Shown: piece after piece, positions 36,199 to 45,760 of the stretch | Layout of the letters: every line of letters starts with the position of its first letter | Position numbering within the stretch: position 1 is the first letter of the stretch | Origin: Frigidibacter sp. ROC022 | GTDB taxonomy: Bacteria > Pseudomonadota > Alphaproteobacteria > Rhodobacterales > Rhodobacteraceae | Assembly (NCBI RefSeq): GCF_024723735.1 | Contig: NZ_JANQDU010000002.1 | Span: forward strand, 511,001 to 575,000 | Length of the DNA stretch: 64,000 nt | Direction: 5' to 3' | Notes under the pieces: model-generated | What the model saw: the letters and a program-made list of their open reading frames with translations, nothing else | Told to the model about the DNA's origin: nothing | Database searches by the model: none | Translations under genes and position numbers: made by a program

Positions 36199-36631
36199 TG
36201 CGTCTCAGATTTAAGGGCAACGCGACACCCGCATTGGCGAGGATGAACCAGGACCTGATGACGCTGCGGGAGTATCCCCGGTTCGTCGACCAGTTCTGCC
36301 AATGATCCCGCAAAATCACCGCCTGCGATTACGCGAATCGCGCAGTGATAGCGGCGAGCAACCACAAAGACGGGCTTCAGATGCCATTTCCGCCCGCCGT
36401 CGCTCCGCCAATGCAACACGCTATCACAGAATGGAGGCCTTCGGCGCGTGGAAAGCCGCCGCGAGAAATTGACCTCCATAGCACTACCAGTCCTTTGGAT
36501 TTGATGAGTTAACGTGACAACGCCGACATCAGTTCTTATCGCTGGCGCGGTTCTTCCTATTGGCGGAATTGGGGATGTTCGGGCGACGATCTGGCGGCTG
36601 GAAAAAGCCGCCGCATCAAAGGACACTGGCC
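36199..36631. other. 433-bp stretch after the IS pair, no supported gene
   Basis: An open minus-strand frame covers most of it (36,195-36,626), and short plus-strand frames also exist, but none resembles a family known to me and none has a clear ribosome-binding site. It may be the truncated remains of a gene cut by the IS insertions. The promoter of the decarboxylase-like gene should lie near its right end. Confidence 0.35.
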
Positions 36632-37516
36632 GTGCCGCAGAAGATCATGCTCAAGACCCTGCTTACCGAATACCCCGCTACCAAGGCGCTGAAATCCGGC
36701 GAGATCGCTTCCGATATCGTCGAATTTGACTTCGCACCGGTCGCGCGGGCCAACAAGGCGTTCAAGCCCTTCGTCCGAGACCTGGCCTTCGATCTTGGCG
36801 AACTGGCGATCGTGACCTTTGTTCAGGCGCGTGAAGCCGGAGTGCCGCTGGTGTTGCTTCCGGCCACGGTCCTCGGACGCTTCCAGCATCACTGCATCGC
36901 CTACAACGCCGAACGCGGCGTGGTGCAGCCGGGCGATCTGGCGGGCAGGAGAATCGGCGTCAGGGCCTATACTCAGACCACCGGCATGTGGGTCCGTGGT
37001 ATCCTGCAAAACCAGTTTGGCGCCGATCTCGACAAGGTCGAGTGGCTAACCTTCGAGGACGCTCATGTGCCGAGCTATGTGAACCCGCCAAACGTGTCGA
37101 TCGCTTCCGAAGACAAGAAACTGGGTGAAATGCTTCTCGCCGGTGAACTGGACGCCGCGGTGCTGGGTGCCGACATGCCGAAGGATCCGCGCCTAAAGAC
37201 CGTGATCCCCGACCCGGAGGCTGCGGCGCAGGAATGGTATGCGCAGACCGGGGCGGTTTCGATGAACCACATGATCGTGGTGCGGGAGCGGCTGACCCGG
37301 GAACATCCTGAAGCTGTGCGCGAGGTGTTCCGCATGCTCAAGGAGAGCAAGGCGAAGGCGCCGAAGGAGGGTGATATCGACTTCCTTCCCTTCGGTTTCG
37401 ACGCACTGAAGCCCTCGCTCGAACTGGTGATCAAATATTGTCTCCAGCAGCGGCTGATCGAAAAGGAAGTCGCGGCCGAGGATCTTTTCAACGACGTCAC
37501 CATCGACCTGACCTGA
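36632..37516 (+). CDS. 4,5-dihydroxyphthalate decarboxylase-like protein, copy A1
   Basis: 294 residues from GTG 36632 (AGGA 8-9 nt upstream); an ATG at 36647 is the alternative. Segments MLKTLLTEYPATKALKSGEI, FDLGELAIVTFVQA, LPATVLGRFQHHCIAYNAER and VGVRAYTQTTGMWVRGILQ belong to the Pht5 family. The fold is that of periplasmic binding proteins (NMT1/THI5-like), but there is no signal peptide, so it is a cytoplasmic enzyme or binding protein. Pht5 converts 4,5-dihydroxyphthalate to protocatechuate; whether this copy does so is inference. It is the first of a tandem pair. Confidence 0.75.
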   Translation: MPQKIMLKTLLTEYPATKALKSGEIASDIVEFDFAPVARANKAFKPFVRDLAFDLGELAIVTFVQAREAGVPLVLLPATVLGRFQHHCIAYNAERGVVQPGDLAGRRIGVRAYTQTTGMWVRGILQNQFGADLDKVEWLTFEDAHVPSYVNPPNVSIASEDKKLGEMLLAGELDAAVLGADMPKDPRLKTVIPDPEAAAQEWYAQTGAVSMNHMIVVRERLTREHPEAVREVFRMLKESKAKAPKEGDIDFLPFGFDALKPSLELVIKYCLQQRLIEKEVAAEDLFNDVTIDLT

Positions 37517-37577
37517 CCGACGCCTGTTGCCGCATCGCGGCATCCCACCGAACAGACTAAAAAGAGCGCCACATCTG

Positions 37578-37596
37578 CCGGATCGACGCGATCCGG
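37578..37596 (+). promoter_or_regulatory. Perfect 19-bp palindrome upstream of copy B1
   Basis: CCGGATCG-ACG-CGATCCGG, a perfect 8+3+8 inverted repeat, 24 nt before the ATG at 37621. An 18-nt part of it (TGCCGGATCGACGCGATC) recurs at 60320-60337, upstream of the third tctC gene. It may be an operator or a stable RNA hairpin between the paired genes. Confidence 0.45.
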
Positions 37597-37620
37597 GCCG
37601 CGACGCAAGAGGAGAAACCG

Positions 37621-38589
37621 ATGGTCGACAAAGTAAAGCTGGACATCGCGATTGCGGCGTATCCGCATACGCGCAAGCTGATCTCGGGCGAGATCGGCAT
37701 CGAGGGTGTCGAGGCGAATTTCATCGAGGTCAAGCCGCAGATCGGGGCGTTTCGCCGGATGGTGCGGGATGTGGAATTTGACGTCTGCGAACTGGCACCG
37801 ACGACCTATATCATCGCACGTGCCTATGGAGCGCCGTTCAAGGCGCTTCCGATCTTCGTGATGCGCACCTTCCACCACGGCACGATGGTCAAGCTGCCCG
37901 ATGCCGGGATCGAGGAGCCGAAGGACCTAGAGGGCAGGAAGGTCGGCATCCGTGCCTATTCGGTGACCACCTGTGTCTGGAACCGGCAGATTCTGACCGA
38001 GGAATACGGCGTCGACATCTCGAAGATTACCTGGGTGGTCGACGACGAGGAGCATGTCCAGGCGCTGTGCCTGCCGCCGAACGTGGTTCACGCGCCCGAA
38101 GGGCGGTCGCTCTACGAGATGATGAGGGACGGCGAGATCGTTGCCGGCTCGTCGGGCAATTCCGGGGTCGGGCGCATGGGCTCGCCCACCGGCGGCTGGA
38201 AGACGGTCAAGACTGACTGGCCGAAGCTGATCCCAGATGCAGCGGCGCGTGACAAGGCCGCCTACGGTGCGACGGGCGTCTATCCGATGCATGGCACCAT
38301 CGTGGTCAAGGACGAAGTGCTGGCCGAACATCCCTGGGTCGCGCGGTCGCTTTACGAGGCGTTCCGGAAGGCCAGGGACGATTGGATGACCGACTGGCAG
38401 ACGGGCATCGGCGATACCAAGGACGACGAGAAATACCGCAAGTTGGCCACGATTGTCGGTGACCCGTTGCCCTATGGCATCGCATCCAACATCAAGACTA
38501 TCGACGCGTTGAGAACCGCGGCCTTCAAGCAGGGTCTTACCCCGCGCCTCATGAGTGTCGACGAGATCTTCGTCGATCCGGCCGAATAA
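37621..38589 (+). CDS. 4,5-dihydroxyphthalate decarboxylase-like protein, copy B1
   Basis: 322 residues, ATG with AGGAG 6 nt upstream. Family segments are LDIAIAAYPHTRKLISGEIG, FDVCELAPTTYIIARAYGAP, HGTMVKLPDAGIEEPKDLEG, VGIRAYSVTTCVWNRQIL and a C-terminal MSVDEIFVDPAE. It is a distant paralogue of the gene before it, 104 nt away. The pair, followed by a tctCBA transporter, suggests uptake and decarboxylation of a dicarboxylated substrate. Two different subunits of one enzyme, or two substrates, are both possible. Confidence 0.75.
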   Translation: MVDKVKLDIAIAAYPHTRKLISGEIGIEGVEANFIEVKPQIGAFRRMVRDVEFDVCELAPTTYIIARAYGAPFKALPIFVMRTFHHGTMVKLPDAGIEEPKDLEGRKVGIRAYSVTTCVWNRQILTEEYGVDISKITWVVDDEEHVQALCLPPNVVHAPEGRSLYEMMRDGEIVAGSSGNSGVGRMGSPTGGWKTVKTDWPKLIPDAAARDKAAYGATGVYPMHGTIVVKDEVLAEHPWVARSLYEAFRKARDDWMTDWQTGIGDTKDDEKYRKLATIVGDPLPYGIASNIKTIDALRTAAFKQGLTPRLMSVDEIFVDPAE

Positions 38590-38780
38590 CAGTGTGGGGC
38601 GGGTCTGGCGAGAAATCAGATGGAACGCACCCCGGCTGAACGAGGGTGCGCCGCCATTTCTTATCGCTTGCGGGAGCTTTCCGATTTGGTGGGTACCGGA
38701 TTCCGTCGGACAGTAATGCGATCAGTCCTGAATGCCGATGCCGGCTTCCATCAGGCAAATGCTGGAAGGTCAACGCCCAG

Positions 38781-38801
38781 CCTGGACGGGATCGATCCAG
38801 G
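38781..38801 (+). promoter_or_regulatory. Inverted repeat upstream of tctC (first set)
   Basis: CCTGGA-N9-TCCAGG with an inner GGATCGATCC palindrome (38789-38798), 52 nt before the tctC start. It could be an operator for the transporter operon, or a hairpin between pht5-like copy B1 and tctC. There is no adjacent regulator. Confidence 0.35.
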
Positions 38802-38852
38802 TCGGAAAAGAGTGACCGCGCAGGGCTGCAATTGACAAGAGGAGGAGAAACA

Positions 38853-39869
38853 ATGGACTTTTCTGCACGGATGGCCCGGATCGGTCGTCAGATCGTGCGT
38901 CGTTCGGCGATGGCCGTTCTGGCGCTGCCGCTCGTGTTAGGCGCGGCAAATTCCGTACATGCGCAGGACGACTATCCCAACCGGCCCGTCACGATCATCC
39001 TGCCCTTCGGTACCGGCGGCGTGTCGGATATCATCGCGCGGACGCTGGCGCCGCATCTGGAAGAGTCTCTTGGCCAGCGATTTGTTGTTGAGAACATGCC
39101 GGGCGCGGGCGGAATGGTTGCCACGCAGGCCGCGTATGACGGCGACAACGAAGGCTATACCCTGATGAACGCCGGTCATTCGGCGACCATCCGCGCGACC
39201 TTGATGCCCAATGCGCCGCTGTCTCAGATCGACGATTTCGACCCGGTCGCCCCGGTCGGCGAATTCGGGCTGGTCATTGTAGCCAAGGCCGGAAGCGACA
39301 TCGCCAGCGTTCAGGATCTGGTCGCCATGGCGAAGGCCAATCCCGACCGCATTACCGTCGCCACGGTCGCGGTCGGTTCGACACAACATCTTGCGGCGCT
39401 TCTCTTCAATGCTGTCGCTGGCATTGATGCCACGGTCGTGCCTTACAAGAGTTCGCCCGAGGCCATGGCGGCGGTCGCGCGCGGCGAAGCCGACGTGGCC
39501 TTCGAGATCACCGCGGGCGCCAAGAATGCAATAGACGCCGGACAGGTCGTTCCAATCGCGACGACGCTGAACCGCCGTTCTGTCGCGTTTCCCGACCTTC
39601 CGAGCGTGGAGGAAAGCGGCGTGAAGCCCTATTATGTTTCCAGTTGGAATGCCTACATGGCGCCGAAAGGCATTCCAAAGAATGTAGTGAACAAACTGAA
39701 CACAGAGATCCAGAGGATCATCCAGTTGCCGGACGTCAAGGCGAAATTGCTGGAATTCGGCGTCGAGCCTTATGTCGGGGATGCAAGGACCGTGAGCGAT
39801 CGAGCCGCCTCGGATGTCGAGCGCTGGCGCAAGGTCATCACCGACGCGGGTCTTCCGATTCAACAATAG
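38853..39869 (+). CDS. tctC: TTT transporter solute-binding protein TctC (set 1)
   Basis: 338 residues with a cleavable N-terminal signal (SAMAVLALPLVLGAANSVHA, cut before QDDYPN). Bug/TctC-family segments follow: RPVTIILPFGTGGVSDIIAR, ENMPGAGGMVATQAA, TVATVAVGSTQHLAA and DLPSVEESGVKPYYVSSWNA. TctC binds carboxylates in the periplasm and hands them to TctAB. The ATG has GGAGGAG just upstream. A perfect 13-bp hairpin separates it from tctB. Order tctC-tctB-tctA is the classic one. Confidence 0.93.
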   Translation: MDFSARMARIGRQIVRRSAMAVLALPLVLGAANSVHAQDDYPNRPVTIILPFGTGGVSDIIARTLAPHLEESLGQRFVVENMPGAGGMVATQAAYDGDNEGYTLMNAGHSATIRATLMPNAPLSQIDDFDPVAPVGEFGLVIVAKAGSDIASVQDLVAMAKANPDRITVATVAVGSTQHLAALLFNAVAGIDATVVPYKSSPEAMAAVARGEADVAFEITAGAKNAIDAGQVVPIATTLNRRSVAFPDLPSVEESGVKPYYVSSWNAYMAPKGIPKNVVNKLNTEIQRIIQLPDVKAKLLEFGVEPYVGDARTVSDRAASDVERWRKVITDAGLPIQQ

Positions 39870-39878
39870 GCCCTTTGG

Positions 39879-39910
39879 GCGGGTATGCAGCGATCAGGCT
39901 GCGTGCCCGC
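39879..39910 (+). other. 13-bp intergenic hairpin between tctC and tctB
   Basis: GCGGGTATGCAGC, a 6-nt loop and GCTGCGTGCCCGC pair along their whole length (two G-T pairs). It starts 9 nt after the tctC stop and has no T-run, so it is more like an mRNA-stabilising element than a terminator. It would protect the tctC message, which is needed in excess over the membrane subunits. Confidence 0.7.
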
Positions 39911-39963
39911 TTAGATGGAGTCGAAGGGGTAGAGGAGGTGTCGCTGGTGTCGGGAATTGCGCC

Positions 39964-40401
39964 ATGAATCGTGATTTCGTCGCAGGAAGTGCGCTGTTGG
40001 TGGCGGGCAGCGGTTACGCGATTTACGCAGCCACAACCTTGCCGTTGGGCACTTTCCGGCAGATGGGTGCGGGCATGTTCCCGGTTGCGTTGGGTATCCT
40101 GCTTGCAGGATTCGGAATCTGCATTGCCGTTCCCGCGCTTTTTCGTGGCGCCTCGATGCCGGAAATCAGGCCCCGCGCGTTTGTTGCAATCATCGCGTCG
40201 ATTGTGGGGTTCGCCGTTCTCATCCGTTCGGCCGGGCTTCTCGCCGCGGTGCCTGCAACGACAATCTGTGCCTCGCTCGCGGCGCCTGGAAGGCGTGTCA
40301 AGACGGTCGTCCTTCTTTGCGCTGTGCTCCTGGTCCTGACCTGGACCATCTTCGTTCTGTTGCTCGACCTTCCCATTCCCGTCATCCGAATGCCGTTCTG
40401 A
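39964..40401 (+). CDS. tctB: TTT transporter small membrane subunit TctB (set 1)
   Basis: 145 residues with four hydrophobic segments (VAGSALLVAGSGYAIYAATT; MFPVALGILLAGFGICIAV; AFVAIIASIVGFAVLI; VVLLCAVLLVLTWTIFVLLL). The conserved FRQMGAGMFPVALG is the TctB hallmark. Its TGA overlaps the tctA ATG (TGATG at 40399-40403), so the two membrane subunits are translationally coupled. Confidence 0.9.
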   Translation: MNRDFVAGSALLVAGSGYAIYAATTLPLGTFRQMGAGMFPVALGILLAGFGICIAVPALFRGASMPEIRPRAFVAIIASIVGFAVLIRSAGLLAAVPATTICASLAAPGRRVKTVVLLCAVLLVLTWTIFVLLLDLPIPVIRMPF

Positions 40402-41930
40402 TGGAATATCTCACGGATTTGATCTCAAGTCTCGGCATCGGCTTTGCCACAGCCGTACGCCCCTACAACTTTCTGATGATCACGCTGGGAGTGCTTTCGG
40501 GCATCTTCGTCGGCGTTCTGCCTGGCATCGGCGCGATCACGGCGATCGCTCTTCTTCTTCCGCTGACTTATCATTTCGGTGCGACGGCTTCGCTGATCCT
40601 GCTGGCGGGTATCTGGTACGGCGCCACTTTCGGCGGCAGCATCACCGCCATCCTGCTCAATATCCCCGGCACTACCGCGAATGCGGTCACCTGCATCGAC
40701 GGACATCCCCTGACCAAGCAGGGCAAAGGCAGCCTCGCTCTGGTAATCGCCGTCGCGAGTTCGTTCCTGGGAGGCAGCGTCGGCATTCTCGTCATTGCGC
40801 TGCTCATCGCGCCGATAGCCAGGGTTGCGCTGAACTTCTCCTCGGTGGAGTATTTCGCGCTGATTGTTCTGGGGCTGGTCGCCGCCTCCTCGATCAGCAC
40901 GGGGTCGATGTTCAAGGGCCTTGCCATGGTCGTAATCGGCATAATGTTCGGCGTGGTCGGCACCGATCTCTATTCGGGTTATCAGCGCTTCACCTTCGGC
41001 AGCCTCGACCTGATCGGTGGGGTCACGCTCGTTTCGCTGTCGATGGGCGCGTTCGGCGTGTCCGAAATCATCTCGTCCCTTCAGGAAGGAAACCGCCGCG
41101 CACCCCTCAGCGCCGATGCCGTGAAGTTCCGGGCGATGGTGCCTGCTCGCGACGACGTCAAGCGCATCCTCGCTCCGATCTTGCGTGCGAGCGGTGTCGG
41201 GTCGTTTCTCGGCGCCCTGCCGGGGACGGGACCGGCGATCTCCGCCTACCTCGCATATGCGCTCGAAATGCGTCTGAGCAAGGAGCCGGAGAGGTTCGGT
41301 GCTGGTGCCCTGGAAGGTATTGCCGCCCCGGAATCGGCCAACAACGCCGCGGATATCACAGCGTTCATTCCGACTCTTGTCCTGGGTATCCCAGGCAGCG
41401 CGACCATGGCGCTAATGATCGGCGCACTGTTGATCAACGGTGTCGCGCCCGGGCCAGATCTGATGACCAACGAACCCGAACTGTTCTGGGGGCTGGTTGT
41501 GAGCTTCTGGATCGGCAGCCTCGTATTGCTGGTTCTGAGCATTCCGCTGGTCGGTGTCTGGGTACGCCTGCTGATGGTGCCAATGCCGGTTCTGATGCCT
41601 GCGGTCCTCGTGTTCATCTGCATCGGGGCTTTCAGCGTCCGAGGCAGCGTGACGGATGTTTGGCTTGTCGCTCTGCTCGGCCTTGTTGGCTATGCAGGAC
41701 GTCTGTTCGTATTTCCCGCGGCGCCCCTGATCCTAGGCTTTGTTCTCGGGCCGATGCTGGAGGACCATTTCCGCCGGGCCATGCTGATCGGCCGAGGCGA
41801 TTTCGGGGTGCTGGTCGGCACGCCGACCTCGGCTGTGATCCTTTTGTTGACCTTGCTAGTCTTTCTCTGGGGTCTGTTCAGCGGCTATGCCAGCAGGCGG
41901 CGAAGCGCCCGCAATACGGCCGCCGACTAG
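40401..41930 (+). CDS. tctA: TTT transporter large membrane subunit TctA (set 1)
   Basis: 509 residues, about twelve membrane segments. TctA signatures are GVLSGIFVGVLPGIGAITAI near the N-terminus, GIWYGATFGGSITAILLNIP, GTTANAVTCIDGHPLTKQGKG, GSFLGALPGTGPAISAYLAYA, APESANNAADITAFIPTLVL and GIPGSATMALMIGALLINGV. It forms the channel with TctB. The TAG stop is within a CTAG, and a decayed IS481 copy begins at the very next base. Confidence 0.95.
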   Translation: MEYLTDLISSLGIGFATAVRPYNFLMITLGVLSGIFVGVLPGIGAITAIALLLPLTYHFGATASLILLAGIWYGATFGGSITAILLNIPGTTANAVTCIDGHPLTKQGKGSLALVIAVASSFLGGSVGILVIALLIAPIARVALNFSSVEYFALIVLGLVAASSISTGSMFKGLAMVVIGIMFGVVGTDLYSGYQRFTFGSLDLIGGVTLVSLSMGAFGVSEIISSLQEGNRRAPLSADAVKFRAMVPARDDVKRILAPILRASGVGSFLGALPGTGPAISAYLAYALEMRLSKEPERFGAGALEGIAAPESANNAADITAFIPTLVLGIPGSATMALMIGALLINGVAPGPDLMTNEPELFWGLVVSFWIGSLVLLVLSIPLVGVWVRLLMVPMPVLMPAVLVFICIGAFSVRGSVTDVWLVALLGLVGYAGRLFVFPAAPLILGFVLGPMLEDHFRRAMLIGRGDFGVLVGTPTSAVILLLTLLVFLWGLFSGYASRRRSARNTAAD

Positions 41931-42856
41931 TGTTTTGATCCCAAGGTTTGATGGTGCGATCCTTTCTATGGAATGGAAGGAAGCCTTACGGGTCAAGTTC
42001 GTCACGGGAGCGCCACGACCACGTACGCCGTCAGAGCTGTAATACAGCGATCGCAAGCTTCGCTCGCGCAACTGAGCAAGGAGTTGGACATCAATCCCAA
42101 GACCGTCGCAGCGTGGCGAAAGCGTACGACGGTGGAGGACTTGAAGACCGTACCGAAAGAGCCTCGCTCAACCGTTCTCACAGAAGCGGAGGAAGCGATG
42201 ATCGTCGCGTTGCGACGGCACACGCTTCTGCCGTTGGATGATTGCCTCTATGCTCTTCAGCCATCGATTCCGCATCTCACCCGGCCGGCGCCGCATCGGT
42301 TTCTTCCACATCGACATTGCCGAGGTTCAGACGGTGCAGGGCAAGCTCCATCTCTTTGTCTGCATTGACCGGACCAGCAGATTTGCGATCATCCAACTCG
42401 TGGAAATGGCGGATCGCAAGACCGCTTGGGAGTTTCTCGAACATCTGTTCAAAATGGTCCCGTACCACATCCACACGATCCTGACCGACAATGGCACCCA
42501 GTCCGCCGAGCAACCCTGCAACCGCAAGACGCCCTATTCCCGGCAGATGCGGTTCGACATGATCTGCGAGGCGAATGGGATCGAGCACCGACTGACCAAG
42601 CCAAACCATAAGTGGACCAATGGCAGGGCGAGCGCATGAACCACACGATCAAGGAGGCAACGGTCAAATGCTTCCACTACGACAGCCACCACCGGTTGCG
42701 GACACACCTCGCCGACTTCATGGCAGCCTACAACTTCGCCCGCAGACTCAAGACCCTCGGCGGCCTCACGCCCTAGGAGTACATTTGCAGGATCTGGACT
42801 TCGGAGCCAAACCGATTCATCCTAAATCCGATCCACCAAATGCCGGGACTGAATAC
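41931..42856 (+). mobile_element. IS481-family element, decayed copy
   Basis: 926 bp, related along its length to the intact IS481 at 34.35 kb but about 87 bp shorter. The left end TGTTTTGATCCC follows CTAG (41927-41930). The right end reads GGGACTGAATAC followed by CTTG, a CTAG duplicate with one change. The transposase is broken. It is in the opposite orientation to the intact copy. Confidence 0.82.
41973..42852 (+). pseudogene. IS481-family transposase, broken
   Basis: The first frame runs MEGSLTGQVRHGSATTTYAV to about LTRPAPHR (42,298). There about 80 nt present in the intact copy (encoding roughly CLQRHGISRLPDVEGD and following residues) are deleted, with a frame change. The second frame holds the first two DDE segments (FFHIDIAEVQTVQGK, ILTDNGTQSAEQ). 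Another frameshift near TNGRASA (about 42,630) and an in-frame TAG in GGLTP-*-EYICRIW complete the damage. Confidence 0.88.
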
Positions 42857-43022
42857 CTTGGGCGCGAAGGGGTTGGCTGGCAATAGTGACCGCATTGGTC
42901 CGAGCTTCTACACTGACCATATAGGGAGACGGATGTCGGCCTTTCTGGCTGGCAGGCCTTCATGACCGGGAGCCGCGCGCTTCCAATGGCCCTGACATAT
43001 CCTGCGCGGCCTGGCGCAATGG

Positions 43023-44130
43023 CTACGCGAGCGTGAACAGCGCCAGCAGAAGCAGAGTCGGCGAGAACAGGACACTGCGCTCGAGGTCGAAACGGTCAGT
43101 GGCGTAGCCGATGGCCAGTGCGGCCAGGGCCGGGCTGCCGCGCACGATCAGGCCATGTGCACTGAGCGCGCGCCCTTTCAGCGCGTCGGGGGTCGTAAGC
43201 TGGATGAATGCCCGCGTCGAAACCAGGCCACGGGTGATCGTGCCCCCCAAAACCGCTGCGGAAGCCATGGCGAGAAGCCCACCCTGCGCCTGGGTCAGCA
43301 CGACCGCCGCCAATCCGCCTAGTCCCCACCAGAAAAGCACACCGTAGAGCAGCCGCGAGGCATCGTGGCGCCCGACGGTCAGTCCTGAGCCGATCGCACC
43401 GGCGTCCGCCGATCCGGTCAGCACGGCAAGGCGACGTCTTCGCCAAAGCTCTTTGCCGCGATTGCAGGGATCAGCTCGACCGCCGCGCACACCAGGGCTC
43501 CGCCGCAAAACATTGACAGGAGAATGAGCCGCACCGCCGGGGTGCACCAGACATGCCCGATACCTTCCGTCACCTCGGCATGAAAGACCTGCCGCGCGGC
43601 GGGCGCGGGCGGCGGGGAGACCTTGAGTCGCAGCAGGAGTGTGACGAACAGAATGGTGACGGCGCCATTCAGTACGAAGATCCAGATGATCGGCCAGTGA
43701 AGGATGATCACCCCGGCCAGAACTGGCCCTACCAGCCGAGCGAGATTGGCATTGACCGAGTTCAGGCCAACGGCCTTGCTCAGATCGTCGCGCGGCACCA
43801 GCTGTTGCTCCATCGAAAACGAGACGGCTGAACCGCGGCGGTCAGCGTGCCCTGAACGGCAATCAGCACAATGAGCGCGGTCAGTCCCAGGCGATCGCTG
43901 GCCAGAAGCGTCGCCATTAGAATCGTGTTCAGGGCGGTCAGTGCCTGGGACGCCTGCAACAACCTGAGCCTGTTCCAGCGGTTCGCGGCGACACCAGCGA
44001 AAGGAAACACCGCCAGCACCGGCAAGAGGTCGGCCGCAGCGAGCACCCCGACCCAGAACGCCGTATGGGGCCAGTCCCAGACCAGCCAGCAGGACCCGAA
44101 GCGGTGCAGGAAGATAAAGATGCCGATTCT
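43023..44130 (-). pseudogene. MFS transporter, broken by frameshifts
   Basis: Three frames each hold consecutive parts of one Major Facilitator protein. The N-terminal half is about 44,060-43,830 (VLAVFPFAGVAANRWNRLRL, LNTILMATLLASDRLGLTAL). The middle is about 43,830-43,440 (SMEQQLVPRDDLSKAVGLNS, NANLARLVGPVLAGVIIL). The C-terminal part is about 43,435-43,023 (WWGLGGLAAVVLTQAQGGLL, SPALAALAIGYATDRFDLER). At least two indels separate them, and the true N-terminus is not clear. The middle section resembles the DHA3-type enterobactin-exporter group. Confidence 0.8.
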
Positions 44131-44674
44131 TCATGGCCGAGTCCTGCCGCATGGACAGTCGAGCGCCGGAGGCCGGCCAGCCCCTGCGCGTGGTGTTGGC
44201 CGGCGGGACTGTGCATCGGTCGCGATCTTGTCTCCCGCGATGGAGCACCGGACATGGCGAACTATCGTTCGCGCAACACTCATGCAGGCCTCCTTCCGAT
44301 CTGATGCGCCGCCCCGCGAACGCCAGGGTTGGCAATGCCGGAGGAGAATGAAAATTTATAGGCTGACCTTCAGTTTCTTGGGAAATTAACGAAATTTCTT
44401 GCGACTTTCGATAATCGTGTGCGGAAATTCTATGGTCTGGGCCCCTTTCTTTGAAACCGCAGGGTCTGCGACAACCTGAAGAATGCGTTTGCTACACCGC
44501 CGGAATGCACAGACCGGCAGCCGGTAGACGCGCAGACAGCGTTCCTGAATGTCTGCGCGAAACCGCACCGAGGCAGAATACAAAAAAGAACTGGCAGCGC
44601 CCCGGACCGGGATGGTGTCGAGAGCACATGGAAAGACCGGATTCCGCTTGGGCCGGGCTGTTTCCCCCCTACGT
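44131..44674. other. 544-bp stretch without supported gene
   Basis: Between the MFS pseudogene and the aldolase gene. Short frames on both strands are open, but none matches a family or has a good ribosome-binding site. The left part may contain the lost N-terminus of the MFS gene in yet another frame. AT-richer patches occur around 44,345-44,420. Confidence 0.4.
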
Positions 44675-45526
44675 TTACATGAGCGATCTGGCCTTCTCCA
44701 GCGCTGCGTAATTCCGCGATGGCGTTGTAAAGAGAATATCGTAACCCTCGGCGATGACATCGGCGACATTTCCGGAGGTGACATGGGGATGCGCAACGCG
44801 TACCCCGGCCTTCTTCGCGGCGGAGAGGATCGTTTTCTTGGCCTCGGCCACCGCCGGTACGTCATATTGGCGAGGATATCCCAGTTGCTGGCTGAGGTCG
44901 CCCTCGCCGATCATGATCGCGCCTACACCGGGCACGGACAGGATTTCTGTCAGGTTGTGCATCGCCTCGGTGCTTTCGATCATCAGGATCACCATGATCT
45001 CGCCCTCGGGCGCGAGCGGCCAGACATCCGCGCGGGCATAGTATTCGGGCACTGTCAGCCCCCAATAGCGCGAGGCCACGTTCGGCGCATCGCCGCGCAG
45101 TCCCTTTGGTTCGAAATTGGGTGCGTCCTCCGGGCGGCCGTATCGGCAGGCGGCAACCGCGTTCCGCGCCTGTTCGGCTGTCGCGATATGCGGGAACACC
45201 ACTCCGTAGACGCCCTGATCCAGTACCTGCTTTGCCATCCATGTGTTCATCTCGGCACCGTTTGCCGGAACCCGTACAAAAGGTGTCACCGGTGGCCGCA
45301 GGCTGCCGCCCTCGATGATCCGGCGGCGGTTCATCAGGAACTGGAGGGCGTCGCGCAACTCTGACGGCGAATAGGGGGTATGTTCCATTTCGAAAAGGAC
45401 GCCATCAAGCTGGGACAGTCCCAATTGGATAGCTTCCTCGCGCTCGGCGCGGGCGAAGGCCATGGTCGGCCTGCGACCCTCTTCGAGCGCCGCGATGATG
45501 CCGTTCAAGCGGCCGATCTTTTCCAT
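44675..45526 (-). CDS. HpcH/HpaI-family aldolase
   Basis: 283 residues. The class II pyruvate-dependent aldolase fold is shown by LDGVLFEMEHTPYSPSELRD, PFVRVPANGAEMNTWMAKQV, GVYGVVFPHIATAEQARNAV, MVILMIESTEAMHNL and GVGAIMIGEGDLSQQLGYPR. Such enzymes cleave or form 4-hydroxy-2-oxo acids, the last type of step in aromatic meta-cleavage routes. It is divergent from the LigJ-like gene across a 234-bp gap, so it could supply the aldol step for that pathway; citrate-lyase-beta-like activity is the alternative. Confidence 0.85.
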   Translation of the reverse strand: MEKIGRLNGIIAALEEGRRPTMAFARAEREEAIQLGLSQLDGVLFEMEHTPYSPSELRDALQFLMNRRRIIEGGSLRPPVTPFVRVPANGAEMNTWMAKQVLDQGVYGVVFPHIATAEQARNAVAACRYGRPEDAPNFEPKGLRGDAPNVASRYWGLTVPEYYARADVWPLAPEGEIMVILMIESTEAMHNLTEILSVPGVGAIMIGEGDLSQQLGYPRQYDVPAVAEAKKTILSAAKKAGVRVAHPHVTSGNVADVIAEGYDILFTTPSRNYAALEKARSLM

Positions 45527-45760
45527 CTGTTTCTCCCTACCGCAGGTTCGCTCTTCCTAGCCGGCGGGGGCGCCGACAAACAATAGGAGTTCCATACAAT
45601 GCCATAGGATTGCTGCATCCGGGATAAGCCGGAATGCGCGTTTCGTATATGCAATGGGCAAAATCCGATTGGTCTGCGCCCTGCGGCAGCGGCTACCGAT
45701 ATCAATGACGGATGACCACGTCCAATTCTGGCGTCACGAAGAAATAAGGATTCCCCCGAC
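45527..45760. promoter_or_regulatory. Divergent promoter region, aldolase / ligJ
   Basis: 234 bp that must drive the HpcH/HpaI aldolase (minus) and the LigJ-like gene (plus). AAGGA at 45746-45750 is a ribosome-binding site for ligJ. The middle is AT-richer, around CAATAGGAGTTCCATACAAT. No regulator site can be assigned with confidence. Confidence 0.4.

Noticed and set aside
36195-36626. 143-codon open frame on the minus strand
   Set aside because: Begins at the CTAG flank of the IS5 element, has no recognisable domain and no ribosome-binding site; listed only as an unassigned stretch.
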